This document shows positions 31,735-41,847 of a stretch of DNA of 64,000 nt, one piece after another. This stretch comes from Sporisorium sorghi (Eukaryota > Basidiomycota > Ustilaginomycetes > Ustilaginales > Ustilaginaceae), in assembly GCA_023212695.1 (NCBI GenBank), contig JALCCG010000099.1, positions 1 to 64,000 on the forward strand, read 5' to 3'. Each line of letters opens with the position of its first letter. Positions within the stretch are counted from its first letter, which is position 1. The position numbers and the translations under genes were made by a program. The notes beneath the pieces were generated by a model. It made no database searches. It was not told where the DNA came from and was given only the letters and a program-made list of their open reading frames with translations.

Positions 31735-32163
31735 GGAGAGGCTGCGGCGGCGAGTGGAGAGGCTGCGGCGGATGCTTTGGGATACAATGTCGATGGGGAC
31801 GCTGCTGCTGCTGAAGCTGCTGAAGCTGTTGGTGGTGACACCGATACCGCTTCCAATGCCAATCACACAGCCGTTGCTGACGCCGTTGCAGCCGACTCAC
31901 CTATCAATGCTATGAAGACGGCTGTTGGCGACGACACGACCATCGACGCTGCGAAACACGCTCCTCTGCACGCTAGCTCAGCCAGCGAATCAATCGTCGA
32001 CGCTCTCCCTGGCCCTCACCCTGTCGCTCATGCCGATCAGGACGCAGTGACCGCTACCAACGACGCAGCCGACATCGCTAGCCTTGTGGGCGACGCCGCC
32101 AAACTCGAGCCTGACGCCAACGCTGCTGCCGCTGACGCTGCCTCCGCCGCTGAGACGACCTAG
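30457..32163 (+). CDS. SMN-like protein with a long alanine-rich C-terminal tail
   Basis: A 568-residue protein with the two hallmark segments of SMN (survival motor neuron; Smn1/Yab8 in fission yeast), the core of the complex that loads Sm proteins on snRNAs. The Gemin2-binding-type helix is LTHAEIWGANSIVSAYNAAL (Trp at 247), though the usual Asp-Asp after the Trp is Gly-Ala. The YG-box is AYWYAGYRAGIAA (Trp at 401), the self-association helix. No Tudor domain is seen, as in other fungal homologues. In known SMN proteins the YG-box is close to the end. Here it runs into about 16 Ala residues (GCT/GCG repeats at 31685-31731), two SGEAAA units, and 130 more Ala/Asp residues. The N-terminal 240 residues are acidic and disordered, with a KKRKRKP nuclear signal. 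The ATG at 30457 (AAGATGTCA) is the first; upstream codons have none. Confidence 0.72.
31685..31731 (+). repeat. GCT/GCG triplet repeat coding a poly-Ala run
   Basis: About six GCT/GCTG-type Ala codons followed by about nine pure GCG codons, directly after the YG-box of the SMN homologue. Pure triplets are prone to slip, so length may vary between strains. Confidence 0.85.
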
Positions 32164-32394
32164 CCCCGCCCTCACAAACTCACCTACAACACACATCTCA
32201 GATACCCACGCAAGCCAAACTCCCCTGCAATGCTTCTGTCAGCACGCACTCCACCTCGAATCACACACACAGCATTTCAACCAGATCGACACTTTTACAC
32301 AACGTTCGTTTTGCTTGTTTTTGATTAATCGTTCTTTCTGCGTGGACCCATCTGACCCACGTCTTGTCGCACTGCACCGCTTGCATGCCTCTAT
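32164..32394. other. Convergent 3' region, SMN homologue / GATA factor
   Basis: 231 bp between two converging stops, with a C/A-rich first half and a T-rich second half. It should hold both 3' ends. No gene is seen. Confidence 0.4.
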
Positions 32395-32647
32395 TCAATC
32401 ATCGATCAGCTGATCGACCGATGCACTCCTCTCCCTCTCCCTCTGCGGCTGCCCACCCTCTGCCACGCCAGCGCCGACATCGCGAGGCGAGACCATAGCC
32501 GACGCGGACCCGCCCTCGCGCCTTCCATTGCCGTTGCCCTCATCGCCACCACCTCCCGCGACACCGCTTCCGGACGACGGGTCCATGGGCGAATGCGAGC
32601 TGGTGCTCGCCGAACTCAACCTCGCTTGTGCCGCCGCCGCCGCCGCC

Positions 32648-32684
<37 letters not shown>

Positions 32685-33987
32685 CGTTTGCCGCGCCCGC
32701 GTCGTGCTGCTGCGACTGCGACTGGTGCGAGTCGCGCCGGCTCGCCGATTCCTGCTCCTTGTACTTCTTCCACCTCGACCCGCACCTATCACACAGCGTA
32801 CCCGGGCCGTTGGGTCCACGCCGGAACTTGGCATCGTGCGGAGCGGCGCAGTTGGAGCACGTCCGGTTCTTGGTCGACGCGAGCTTGCGTACGGGATAGC
32901 TGCCCACCTCCGCCGCGGTCGGCGTGCCGGGATACCCGCTCCCGACGGCAGCACGCCCGCCGCCTGTCGTGTGCGGATAGTCGATCGGCGCGCGAGCCAG
33001 CTTGCGCGTGCGCTCCAGCTCGTCCACCTCGTGCGCCTCGTACACTCCATGCACACTGCCATACGGCGGCGCGCCAAACGAGCTGCTCGATGACGTCGAC
33101 GGGAGATTCGTCAGCCCCGGCATGGACGAGCGCTCGCTGCTCGAGGTGAGGTACGCACTGCTGCTCGGCGGCGGCGATCGCATCCCGCCGAAGCGCGAGC
33201 TCAGCGGACGGTGGGCTGGCGGCTGACCCGCCGCCGCCGGCGGGATGCCGTATCTGTCGGCTCGCTCGTCTGCATACGCGTAGTCGGCGTCGAGCGCCGA
33301 TGCGGTGAGCGGCATGCGTGCCAGATGGCGTTGATCCGCGTCGTGCAGGTCGGCATGGTGCATGTCGGCGTAAGGTCGGTGTCGAGCTGGTGCGCCCGGA
33401 TGAGCGTACGACATGGGTGGGGGAGATAGCGGTTCGGAACCGGGCGGCAGATGGGGTCGAGAGACCATGTTGACAGGTGCGCTGTGCGGAGGTTCGTTGG
33501 CAAGCGGCGGGATCGCGGCGCTCGGGCCGTCGCCATGAGCTACATTGGCCGATGCTGTGTTCGGCGCTGCGGCGGCGCCGGGAGAGCGGCGGTCGTAGTC
33601 AGCCGGACGAGGACGTTTGATGCCAATTGCTGTTGGAGGAGGTGGTGGGAACGACTGGCTCCTGAGGTCAACGCGGTCCCTCAAGGCAGCGGCATCAGCT
33701 ACACCGCCGGCGAGGTCGAGTCGACGCGCGAGATCGTCGCGCTCCTGCTCAGCATACCGAGCGCGCTGCGTCGACCTTTCCAACTCGCGCCTTAGCTTTT
33801 CGAGATCGACATATGCCTGCGAGCTCTCGGCAGCGCCTCCTTCACCGTTGAAGGCGTACGTCATTCTGGCCTTGACGAGCGCCCTGACGAGCGGGCGCAC
33901 GACATCGTCCAGATACGTGCGTTCGAGCAGGTGCTCGCCGAGCGAGGTGGGGACGAATGTTGGCTCCTCGTTGTTGATGTCGTGCAT
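32395..33987 (-). CDS. GATA-type zinc-finger transcription factor
   Basis: A 530-residue protein with one GATA finger of the CX2CX18CX2C type: C377, C380, C399, C402 (RTCSNCAAPHDAKFRRGPNG, then TLCDRCGSRWKKY). This class binds GATA-like DNA sites. The 18-residue loop is the plant-like and WC-2-like form rather than the 17-residue loop of nitrogen regulators such as AreA. Residues 55-95 form a Leu/Glu/Arg coiled coil (LEKLRRELERSTQRARYAEQ). The rest is Pro/Ser/Ala-rich. A long Ala run (about 16, broken by one Thr) follows the finger, coded by GCC/GCT repeats at 32627-32690. A basic KRPRP near residue 125 could be a nuclear signal. The ATG at 33987 is the first in frame. The target pathway is not recognisable. 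Confidence 0.85.
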
Positions 33988-34681
33988 TCTAGATGTAGCG
34001 TCAAAAAGGCCACGATGGCCGGTGGATGGATGGTGGTCGTAGATTAAAGAGCTAGAAGACCGAGTCGATGATGCCGAAGATCAAGCCAAAAAAAAGAAAA
34101 AGAAAAAGGAAGAGGCTGTGACAATAGGCAGGTGAAACCAAAGCAATCGCCGCAGCTTTAGAAAAGAGAGTTGCTTCGAGGCTATCCGATTGAGTGGATG
34201 TTCGGACCGCGCAGATGTAGCTTGGGCGCGGGAGACCAATGAGGCCGAGCAGAGGTTAATGGTCGGAGTTGACTGAGCTGAGAAGACAATAAGGAGAGAG
34301 AGAGAGATGGGACTAACGAGTGACTTTGTCGAGACGGGCAAGCGGCGGTGTCGAGATGGGGATGGTCAAGGTCCAGAAAGTTAGCGCGTGGTCTTGTGCA
34401 TGCAACAATGCATGCAACAATGGGCGTGGACTGCAGGTCGGGGTTGGGTGGTGAAGACAAGCACCTGATCGAGGGCAATGGACGTTGATGGCGCTGAAGG
34501 GAAGAGTCGGTAGATGGGTGCAACGGGGGATGTGACTGGCCCAAGAACACCCAGGATACGGGAAAAGGGGGGAAAGCGGCGAAGGGCGGCTAGAAGCCAG
34601 CAAGACCCGGTGAGACACGGCACGAGCAAGTGAGAAGAGTGCGCGAGCAGCTGTGCTTGCTTGCTTGGTGGAAGAGAAGAA

Positions 34682-34708
34682 AGAGAGGAGAGAGAGAGAG
34701 AGAGAGAG
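34682..34708. repeat. (GA)n microsatellite
   Basis: About 12 GA units with one GG interruption, in the putative leader of the GATA gene (CT-rich on that strand). Confidence 0.85.
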
Positions 34709-34841
34709 GTAAGAGAGAAAAGGAGCGAGCGAGCGAGTGGCCGACCAAAGCAGCGTGAGAGAGGCACAAAGGCAAATGACGAAAGCCGAAGGCGAATGGA
34801 ATCCATCAATCGGTCAATCAACACTCAACTCAGGGTGCAGC

Positions 34842-34930
34842 ACAGCACAGCACTGCACAGCACTGCACTGCACTGCACAGCAGAGAAAGGCACACAAGGC
34901 ACGAAAGCACGAAAGCACGAAAAGCACCGA
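34842..34930. repeat. Two short tandem arrays (GCACA/CACTG and GCACGAAA)
   Basis: CAGCACAG/CACTG-type units from 34842 to 34882, then three GCACGAAA units at 34898-34924. They sit just before a 30-base A run. Confidence 0.75.
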
Positions 34931-34952
34931 GTGAAAGCGCACTCAAAAGCGA

Positions 34953-34954
<2 letters not shown>

Positions 34955-34984
<30 letters not shown>
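34955..34984. repeat. Poly(A) run, 30 bases
   Basis: A pure A run followed by GAAAGGGAAAAATAGCC. Intergenic. Confidence 0.9.
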
Positions 34985-34986
<2 letters not shown>

Positions 34987-35276
34987 AAGGGAAAAATAGC
35001 CTTTATTGCTTGTGCTGCAGCAGATCAGAGAAGTTAAGCTTTTACTTGTCGACACAAAGACATCCATCGCCGACGATCCCGAAGCATGGATTCCAAACGA
35101 GGCTAAAACACTTTTTGTCAACTGACCACCTGAGGTGCCGCCGCTCGACCGTCTGTGCGTGTGCTTGAAATGCATGCGTGACATTCCCTCTTCTCTCAGC
35201 TCCGATCGTAGCCATGCCAAAAGCACACAATGTGAAAGCGCAAGCTCGCCCGAACATTCCGCAGCGGCGTGGTCAA

Positions 35277-35310
35277 AATAATAATAATAATAATACAAAT
35301 AAATAAAAAG
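35277..35310. repeat. (AAT)n / AAAT-rich stretch
   Basis: About six AATs followed by ACAAATAAATAAAAAGG, markedly AT-rich against its GC-rich surroundings. Confidence 0.85.
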
Positions 35311-35354
35311 GATCATATCCGATAACCGAAAACGCCGTTGAAGCGCGGGCAACG

Positions 35355-35385
35355 GCGGAGCGTCGGAGCGTCGGAGCGTCGGAGC
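35355..35385. repeat. (CGGAGCGT)n short tandem array
   Basis: Nearly four copies of an eight-base unit CGGAGCGT in the gene-poor region. Confidence 0.8.
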
Positions 35386-35502
35386 AGGCGATTGAGTTGC
35401 CATCGAGCGAGCAGAGCCAAATCCTGCCCTTTCACACGGCCCAGTGTGACGCTCTCATGTCCGTTTTGGCTCGGGAAGGGTGGGGGCGAAAGGGAAAAAA
35501 AG

Positions 35503-35537
<35 letters not shown>
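35503..35537. repeat. Poly(A) run, 35 bases
   Basis: A pure A run, preceded by another seven A before one G. Confidence 0.9.
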
Positions 35538-35538
<1 letters not shown>

Positions 35539-35812
35539 AAAAGAGGCTGTTTGAGCTTGGTCCAAATTTGTGGGTCCATTTCGCAGGTATAAAAAATGAG
35601 TTTAATCGAGAGAAAAGAGCTCGCGCTTTCTCTCTCGGTCGCTTCGCTTTACTCGCTCGTTAGCGATCCTGCGCTTGCGGCACCTTTGAGATTTTCATGC
35701 CAAATCAGCAGCTTAAATCCGGGCCTCGTGAGCGGATACGGACGGCCATGACACTTTCGCCAGCTCATTGCATGTGAACAATGCTGAGACCCAACCTTCT
35801 TTTGCATGCTGC

Positions 35813-35834
35813 TTTTTTTTTTTTTTTTTTTTTT
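35813..35834. repeat. Poly(T) run, 22 bases
   Basis: A pure T run, followed 36 bases later by a second T-rich run (about 10 T, then TTC units). Confidence 0.9.
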
Positions 35835-36829
35835 CCAAAGGAATGGAAATTGTGTCCAAGAGGGCGGAACACTTTTTTTTTTCTTCTTCTTCGCTCACCC
35901 CCACATGCAGCCGCCCACGCCCAAAGTGTACTGTACGTATGTGGCTTACAGCAGAGAGAGAGATACTACCTTCATATCAGGTGGGTTATGAAGGGACACG
36001 CGGGTGTTGAGAAGCCTATCTGTCTCGTCTCGAGCTTGAGTCATTTTCCTACACGGTTACACTTCGATGCCACAAAGAAGGGAAAAAAAAAAAATCAAAA
36101 AAATCAAAAAAAAAAAATCTCATTTGCGTTCCTTGTCCCTGCTCCAACCTTGAGTGTCGTGCTGCGTGCTGCGTGCTGCGTCTCTGCAGCGGCTGGACCG
36201 ACGCCGTCGTTCGGATGTGCCGATGTGCCGCTTCGGAATGTCCCACCCGCCGAGGCACTCGAATTCGAGTCAACACGAAATTCTACTCTAACTTAGCACC
36301 GAGCTCGCCAAGAAACACCGACACAGATGACTGCGCCGATTAACTTACGCTATTGATATCACTCCTTGCACCGGGTTCAGCTCGGTCCTACTTGCAGCTT
36401 TAACCCCCACTTGAGCCGGATCCTGTGCCAGGTGCATTGACCCTTTCGTGCCGTTTTTCCATGCATGTATCGACCTAAGCAGATAGATTTCGTCAACAAA
36501 CAATTGTCCACATTTGGCCCGGCCCCCCTGACATTTCAGTCTCCGGCACGTGTCCAGTCGGTTTTGTTGACGTTCGGGAAGATTCCGCGGCGAGAATCCG
36601 AGATTCGGCTCGCTATCAGGCCGGCATGAAAAAAGCTGCGAGGTGCCGTACCGCTCAAAGCTAAGCTGTTGGGTCGTGGGGTCATTGATGAGCAATGACC
36701 ATTTCGTACAGTACACAGCCAATCAACTCGCAGCGCAAAAGCTGCCACACTTTGTTGCCCCCTTGTTTTTCCTGCCTCTCCACGTAATCTGGGTCCAAGT
36801 CGGAGCTTGAACACTGCCTTTTTCTTTTT

Positions 36830-36831
<2 letters not shown>

Positions 36832-36862
<31 letters not shown>
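36832..36862. repeat. Poly(T) run, 31 bases
   Basis: A pure T run preceded by shorter T runs separated by single C bases. Confidence 0.9.
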
Positions 36863-38674
36863 CTTCTCCCTGCTCCTGGACCGCATTGTTGTGAGTGTAC
36901 ACCGTGCAGCATGCCAAAGTGGTACAATGGGCACGCCATCCGATTGTCTTGCGCTGTGCAGTAGAGTATATCGCTCATGTCGGCTTGTCGTCCATGCAGC
37001 GTCGGCTGCGCTACCGCTGTTCCAGTGCCTCTGCAATCAAGCCGAGCCTTGACCGGTCAAATGGCCGACTGCAAACCCGCCGCGGGCTAAGCTAACCTTT
37101 GCAACAGCCCTGCTCGCCTCGCATGCTTCACAAGTGACGTTACAGTATCGGCCAAAGACAAGCCGAGCTTGCCGGTGTGAGATGCAAAGCTCGCGTGCGA
37201 GCCATTAACTTACCCGCTTGATTCGGTCTTCTCCGGGCGTTTGTTTCTCTTGTTTCTCTCTTGCGTACAGTATCCGCAAGCACTTTGAGGTTTAAAGTGC
37301 AATGCCATCGTAACCGGAGAGGTCGTAAGCCTGCCAGACAATGCTCGTGAAATGCAAGCAAGGGACGAATCATCTGCACGCAATCTCGGTCGACATGGGT
37401 CGGTCTGCATGAGAGCTTTCACAAGGCAGCAAGCACAGCGGGACTGCCAAAGTGCACACACGACACGAATGCATCCCATCGACTCTCGACACCCACTGGC
37501 AGCATCATGCTGTTGCGCTTCTACGACGTGTGGCATCGCCGATGTCCCATGCCAGAGATGCCACCGAGTCCAAGTCTATCTTGGACCTCATCCTTCTCTT
37601 GGCTAGCAATTCGAGAGCTTGAGAGGGTTAGCAATTTCATTTTATTTTATTTTTATTTTATTTTTGAACGTCGGTGAATTTTTCCTCTGGCGCAGCCAAA
37701 CTCGTTTTCTCGCATTCTCAGCTTGGTGGAGTGTGATCGCTTCATGTGAGTGTCGAAACAAGCCAACGCTTCAAACGACAGTCGCCAATCATGTTTTCAG
37801 AGCCTCTTTGCGCATTTGACTCGACCCTTCGACCCCACCCACAAACAGGCTTCAGACGGACACGCTTGCAGGCTTTGTTTCATTACGCCTACCGAGCTCG
37901 AGCTCGACCTCGTCTTCGTCGCCGTTGCCTAGAACCCTGTCGGCTTTACTTGTCTGGTCTAACTTGAAGATCTCGCTTGACGTTCTTTGCATGGGAACCC
38001 TTGCTCGCCAGCCAGCTCGTTTCTTTTCGGCGAGCAGGATCCCGCTGCACAGCGGTTCGGGGTCCAGAGCCCCCCCCCCAAGAGTACGGATTTGACCAGC
38101 CGCGCCCGGGCTTTGGCGACGGGGTGAACTTACTTAGCGCTTTGGTCGCATGCAAGACCAGAGAGCACCGTCGCGCACGTTGCTCTGTTCGACGGGCGAG
38201 TGTTTGACAATGGTTGCGAGTGAATAGAGTCCGCCATCGAAGCAACTCGACTGCCGGCCAGAACGACAACCTCGCTTAGAAGAACGTTTACCGAATGCCC
38301 TGCTGCGTTCCTTAACGGCCTACGGCGGGCGGCTTCTGCGTCCGCGGTCGCCTTTCGATGCAAATCTCTTGCCGCTCACTTTTTTCGAGTTTTGAGCGAT
38401 GCCAGCAGGATCTTCTTGTGAAACATTCCCTGTGGTGCCTTTCATGCTCCGTCTGTATTCGAGGCCCAGAGTCATAGCTCGAGTTAAGCATCAGTTGATG
38501 TCAAACTGTTGAAGCAGAGTCATTCTGGTCGAAGCACTTCTACTCGTACGAGATGGTGCGTCAAATGCAAAATGGGGTTTTTGTTTTTGTTTTTTTTTTT
38601 CCAATTTGGGCTCGCGTCGCGTCGCGTCGCGTCGGAAATTTCTCCACAACCGACAAATTTTGAGGACCTTGAAG

Positions 38675-38677
<3 letters not shown>

Positions 38678-38727
<50 letters not shown>
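38678..38727. repeat. Poly(T) run, 50 bases
   Basis: The longest homopolymer in the window. A (GTCGC)n short array at about 38615-38635 lies just upstream. Confidence 0.9.
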
Positions 38728-38729
<2 letters not shown>

Positions 38730-39243
38730 AACCTCCTCGTCGACAAGGGTCCATAAAGCTGTGACTCCCGGCCGAACATCGTCGGCCGATCTCATATCAT
38801 CATCCATCACAGCGCGCGCAGCAAGACGTGTCGAACTGCCAGAATATCGCACTCAGCAAAGCCAAGCAAGAGCAACGGTCCAGCAGCGTCGAAGGCGGAG
38901 GCTGGACAAGACGCCAGCAGGGGTGCGAGGCCATCCATCCACCTGACCATCACCTCCTCGCCGCGAGGCGGGTGCGCCTTGACCTGTCGCACTGGCTAGG
39001 CTGCATCGTCAGCCTACGCTCGGTCGACTATCTTGCAATAACGAAAGTCGGTCACGGGCGTTGTCCTCTAGCACCGGCACGGACGGAAGGAAGCAAGTGC
39101 ACGACACTGGTCGCCATCATAGAGGATCGTGGCGGTGGTCCGAGTTGCGGCTAGACACCGTCGAGCAGGCTGGAACGGATCATCATCGCTTTCCTGCCGA
39201 TACAGCACCTTCCAGGAACAGCCTTGACCCAGCTGCCTCCGCC

Positions 39244-41700
39244 ATGTCGTCGCTCAACCACCACCCTCGTCCCATCGACGACGATCTGCCCGCCAACAAG
39301 CGGCGCAAGGTCAACACGTGTCTGCAGTGCAAAGCGCGCAAGGTGAAATGCGACAAGGTGCGTCCGCTCTGCGGGCCGTGTCAGCGTCGACGCATTCCTG
39401 CCGACCGCTGCGTCTTCGCCGATGAAGCCGACCCGGAGACGCTGCAGCACTACCTGGGCCCGGACTACGTCGCCCAGCAGCAGCAGCAGGGCTTTGATCT
39501 CAACGACGAACCCAGCACGTCGGCAGCGGGGCTGTTGGGTCTGCAGACGCCGCACGCCCGCGCCGTTCTCGACCGCATAGCGCAGCAGATGCGTCAGGGC
39601 CAAGCCGCCGCCAACGGCGAGCTTGCCGGGCTGCTCGGTGCAGCACAGCTCAACGGCAACGGCAGCGCTGCCTCGGACGCAGCAGCCGCCGCAGCTGTTG
39701 CAGCCGGCGACCCGAGTCTAGCCGGCAGTCTGCTGGCTGCCAGCGGCGCGACCGGTGCCAACGGCGATGCAGCCGGCAAAGGATCGGCCGATGCCGTCGG
39801 CTCCCTGCTGGCAGGCAACCTGTTCCCGTTCGCCTGCGAACCAACACACGAACGCACCAAACTCATCCTTGGCCTCCTCCCCAACGATCACGTCGTCAAC
39901 GTTCTCCTCGACAGCCTGCGCACCTTTGAGGCCAAATCGCCCCTCGGCATCAGCTGGCGCCTCATCCGCGTGCAGCTCATCAACCTGCGCGGCGATATCT
40001 CGGACTGGAGGACAGGGCAGGTGGACGAGCCCGATGTCGACTTGACATTTTTGGCGCTACTGTTCGAGCTGATGGTGGCGGCGATCGACTGCAAGCCGAT
40101 TGACGAGGTGATTAGTGAGGGGATTGCGCTGACGGCGGAGCAGGTGCCGGATATGACCGAGCGCTGGCATGCGACGTGCCAGGCGCTGCTGGCCATGAGC
40201 GACTTCAGTCATGAGCCTAACCTCAATACGGTGTGTACAGGGTTTCTGTTTTACCTGTACGAGTTGCGAAGGGGGCGGTCGAGGGCTGCGCGGGATCATC
40301 TTCAGAGCGTAAGTTTCTTCCCCCAATTGACCGGGCAGTCTTTTCCGCGTCGCCATACTGACTCGACTCTCTTCTCCATACAGTCGTTCCAAAGCGCCAA
40401 AGCGATCAGCATGCACCAGCTCGACTCGGCCGAGGACGACGCCGCCCGGTGGCAAACCACCTCGGAAACAGACGACCTCACCATCCGCACCGGCGCCGTC
40501 ACCGCCATGCGCAAAGCGCACTTCGAAGGCGGCCAAGTATTCGCCATCGCCGAAGAAGCCTTCCTACTCGACTCACTCCGCTCCTCCTCGACAATACGAC
40601 GTCGCGAGCTGGTGCAGACCAACATCCCGGACCGCACGCACCTGGTGCGCGAGGCGGCGCGCATGCTGTGGGTGTCGATCGCGTGGCACCTCGAGGTGGT
40701 GAGTGCGCCGTGGCCGCTCGGCGAGCGGATCGACGATGCGAGCTGGACGACCAAACTGGGGGTAATAGACGAGGCGCATTTGGCGGATGGCGAGGCGGTG
40801 GAGCTTCCGACGGGTGCGGGGTTGGGGTCGGTCTCGACGCACCTTTTCGGGTTTCTCGCGGCATCGACGCGGTTTATGCTGCGCTATCCGCCGCATGGGC
40901 AGGAAGTGGATACGCTGCTCAGCACCGTTACGGAGTGGAATGGCATTGCGGATGTGCATCTCGCGCGGTTACGCGAACACGCCGCCTCTGCCACCGCCGG
41001 GGGTGCCGCAGCGATGCTTCCGCACTTCGCGCTCGTCATCCACCACTGGGTGCGGATCCGCCTCCTGCGCCCGCACTTCTCTCGCCTCCAGCGCTCGCCC
41101 TCCCTCGCCGCCTCGCGCAGCACCCTCCTCACCTCGTGCGCCGAAGCCCTACTCCAAATCCAGAAAATCAGCGCAAAGGCAGACAACGTCGAGCTGTCGG
41201 TCTTCCAGCCCGTACTCACAGCCGTCAAAGTGGACGCGACGCTCCTCCTCGCGCTGCGGCTGCTGCACTGCGCGCGCTCGAACGACACCAACGCCACGCA
41301 GGAGTGGCGCGACACACGCAGGCTGGCCAAGGCGTCGCTGCTGCTCATGTGGACGCATGCCGCCGAGGCCGAGGCCGCGGCGCAGCGTTTGGGTGGTGTT
41401 GCGGGCTGGCGCAAGCACATGCGGCAGTTGGTGGAGGAGGTGTTGTTGCAGGCGTTTGAGGTCAAGAAGCGCGCATTGAGGGTGATGCCGAGGGTCAAGG
41501 GGGAGGAGGGCGAGATGGACAGGGAGGACCGGCTGGATGCGCATCTGGGGCCGCTGGGGGACGAGGTCGCGCTCAAGGTGTACAGGGATCGCTTGCTGGC
41601 CGGCGCGGAAGCGGAGGGCGAGGGGGAGGACGAGGAGGAAAGAGGGTACGGGCTGCCACTGTTCTTCGATGCATTGGATGGCTATCTCCGCTCGCTATAA
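39244..41700 (+). CDS. Zn(II)2Cys6 transcription factor, two exons
   Basis: Exons 39244-40308 and 40384-41700 give 793 residues. The intron (75 bp, GTAAGT donor, ACTGAC branch-like site, ATACAG acceptor) is a multiple of three and has no stop, so an unspliced reading adds 25 residues. The DNA-binding domain is at the N-terminus: C26, C29, C36, C43, C46, C56 (NTCLQCKARKVKCDKVRPLC), a fungal binuclear zinc cluster, preceded by KRRK. Residues about 70-200 are Gln/Ala-rich. The rest is helical, of the kind seen in the fungal-specific factor middle region (LIRVQLINLRGDISDW, FALVIHHWVRIRLLRPHFSR), and ends with an acidic stretch and a Leu/Phe-rich tail. The ATG at 39244 is the first in frame. The regulated pathway is not recognisable. 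Confidence 0.85.
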   Translation: MSSLNHHPRPIDDDLPANKRRKVNTCLQCKARKVKCDKVRPLCGPCQRRRIPADRCVFADEADPETLQHYLGPDYVAQQQQQGFDLNDEPSTSAAGLLGLQTPHARAVLDRIAQQMRQGQAAANGELAGLLGAAQLNGNGSAASDAAAAAAVAAGDPSLAGSLLAASGATGANGDAAGKGSADAVGSLLAGNLFPFACEPTHERTKLILGLLPNDHVVNVLLDSLRTFEAKSPLGISWRLIRVQLINLRGDISDWRTGQVDEPDVDLTFLALLFELMVAAIDCKPIDEVISEGIALTAEQVPDMTERWHATCQALLAMSDFSHEPNLNTVCTGFLFYLYELRRGRSRAARDHLQSVSFFPQLTGQSFPRRHTDSTLFSIQSFQSAKAISMHQLDSAEDDAARWQTTSETDDLTIRTGAVTAMRKAHFEGGQVFAIAEEAFLLDSLRSSSTIRRRELVQTNIPDRTHLVREAARMLWVSIAWHLEVVSAPWPLGERIDDASWTTKLGVIDEAHLADGEAVELPTGAGLGSVSTHLFGFLAASTRFMLRYPPHGQEVDTLLSTVTEWNGIADVHLARLREHAASATAGGAAAMLPHFALVIHHWVRIRLLRPHFSRLQRSPSLAASRSTLLTSCAEALLQIQKISAKADNVELSVFQPVLTAVKVDATLLLALRLLHCARSNDTNATQEWRDTRRLAKASLLLMWTHAAEAEAAAQRLGGVAGWRKHMRQLVEEVLLQAFEVKKRALRVMPRVKGEEGEMDREDRLDAHLGPLGDEVALKVYRDRLLAGAEAEGEGEDEEERGYGLPLFFDALDGYLRSL

Positions 41701-41847
41701 AGAAAGTTCAGAGCAAGCAGATGGCCAACCAGCACCTCCTTCACACAGCAATGGGAACATGGAAATGGTCTCATGGAAAACAAAACCTACAGCACTCTTT
41801 ACACGAAAAAATATACACAGCACCACCACCACCTGTCTACACGAACA
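41701..41847. other. Convergent 3' region
   Basis: 147 bp between the Zn2Cys6 stop and the stop of the FAR-17a/AIG1-like gene on the other strand. It should hold both polyadenylation regions. Nothing else is seen. Confidence 0.4.

Larger units (their letters stand above)
33988..39243. other. 5.3-kb gene-poor region rich in homopolymers
   Basis: This lies between two divergent transcription-factor genes. No frame looks like a protein: the longest ones are made of homopolymer-coded Lys or Phe runs. It holds pyrimidine/purine-rich leader-like DNA next to the GATA gene (34100-34780), short tandem repeats at 34842-34930, five long A/T runs between 34955 and 38727, an (AAT)n stretch at 35277 and minor repeats at 35355 and 38615. 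The last 500 bp before 39244 may be leader for the Zn2Cys6 gene. No transposon ends or coding remnants were recognised. Confidence 0.5.

Noticed and set aside
35461..35663. Lys-rich frame across the poly(A) run
   Set aside because: It exists only because the A run codes Lys; the flanks have no protein character.
38060..38110. tRNA-like T-loop (minus strand GGTCAAATCC) near a C-rich run
   Set aside because: No matching acceptor stem, D-arm or anticodon arm could be built around it.
34955..38727. Poly(A)/poly(T) runs as tails of SINE- or retrogene-type insertions
   Set aside because: I saw no shared flanks, no target-site duplications and no coding remnants. Kept only as a possibility in the findings.
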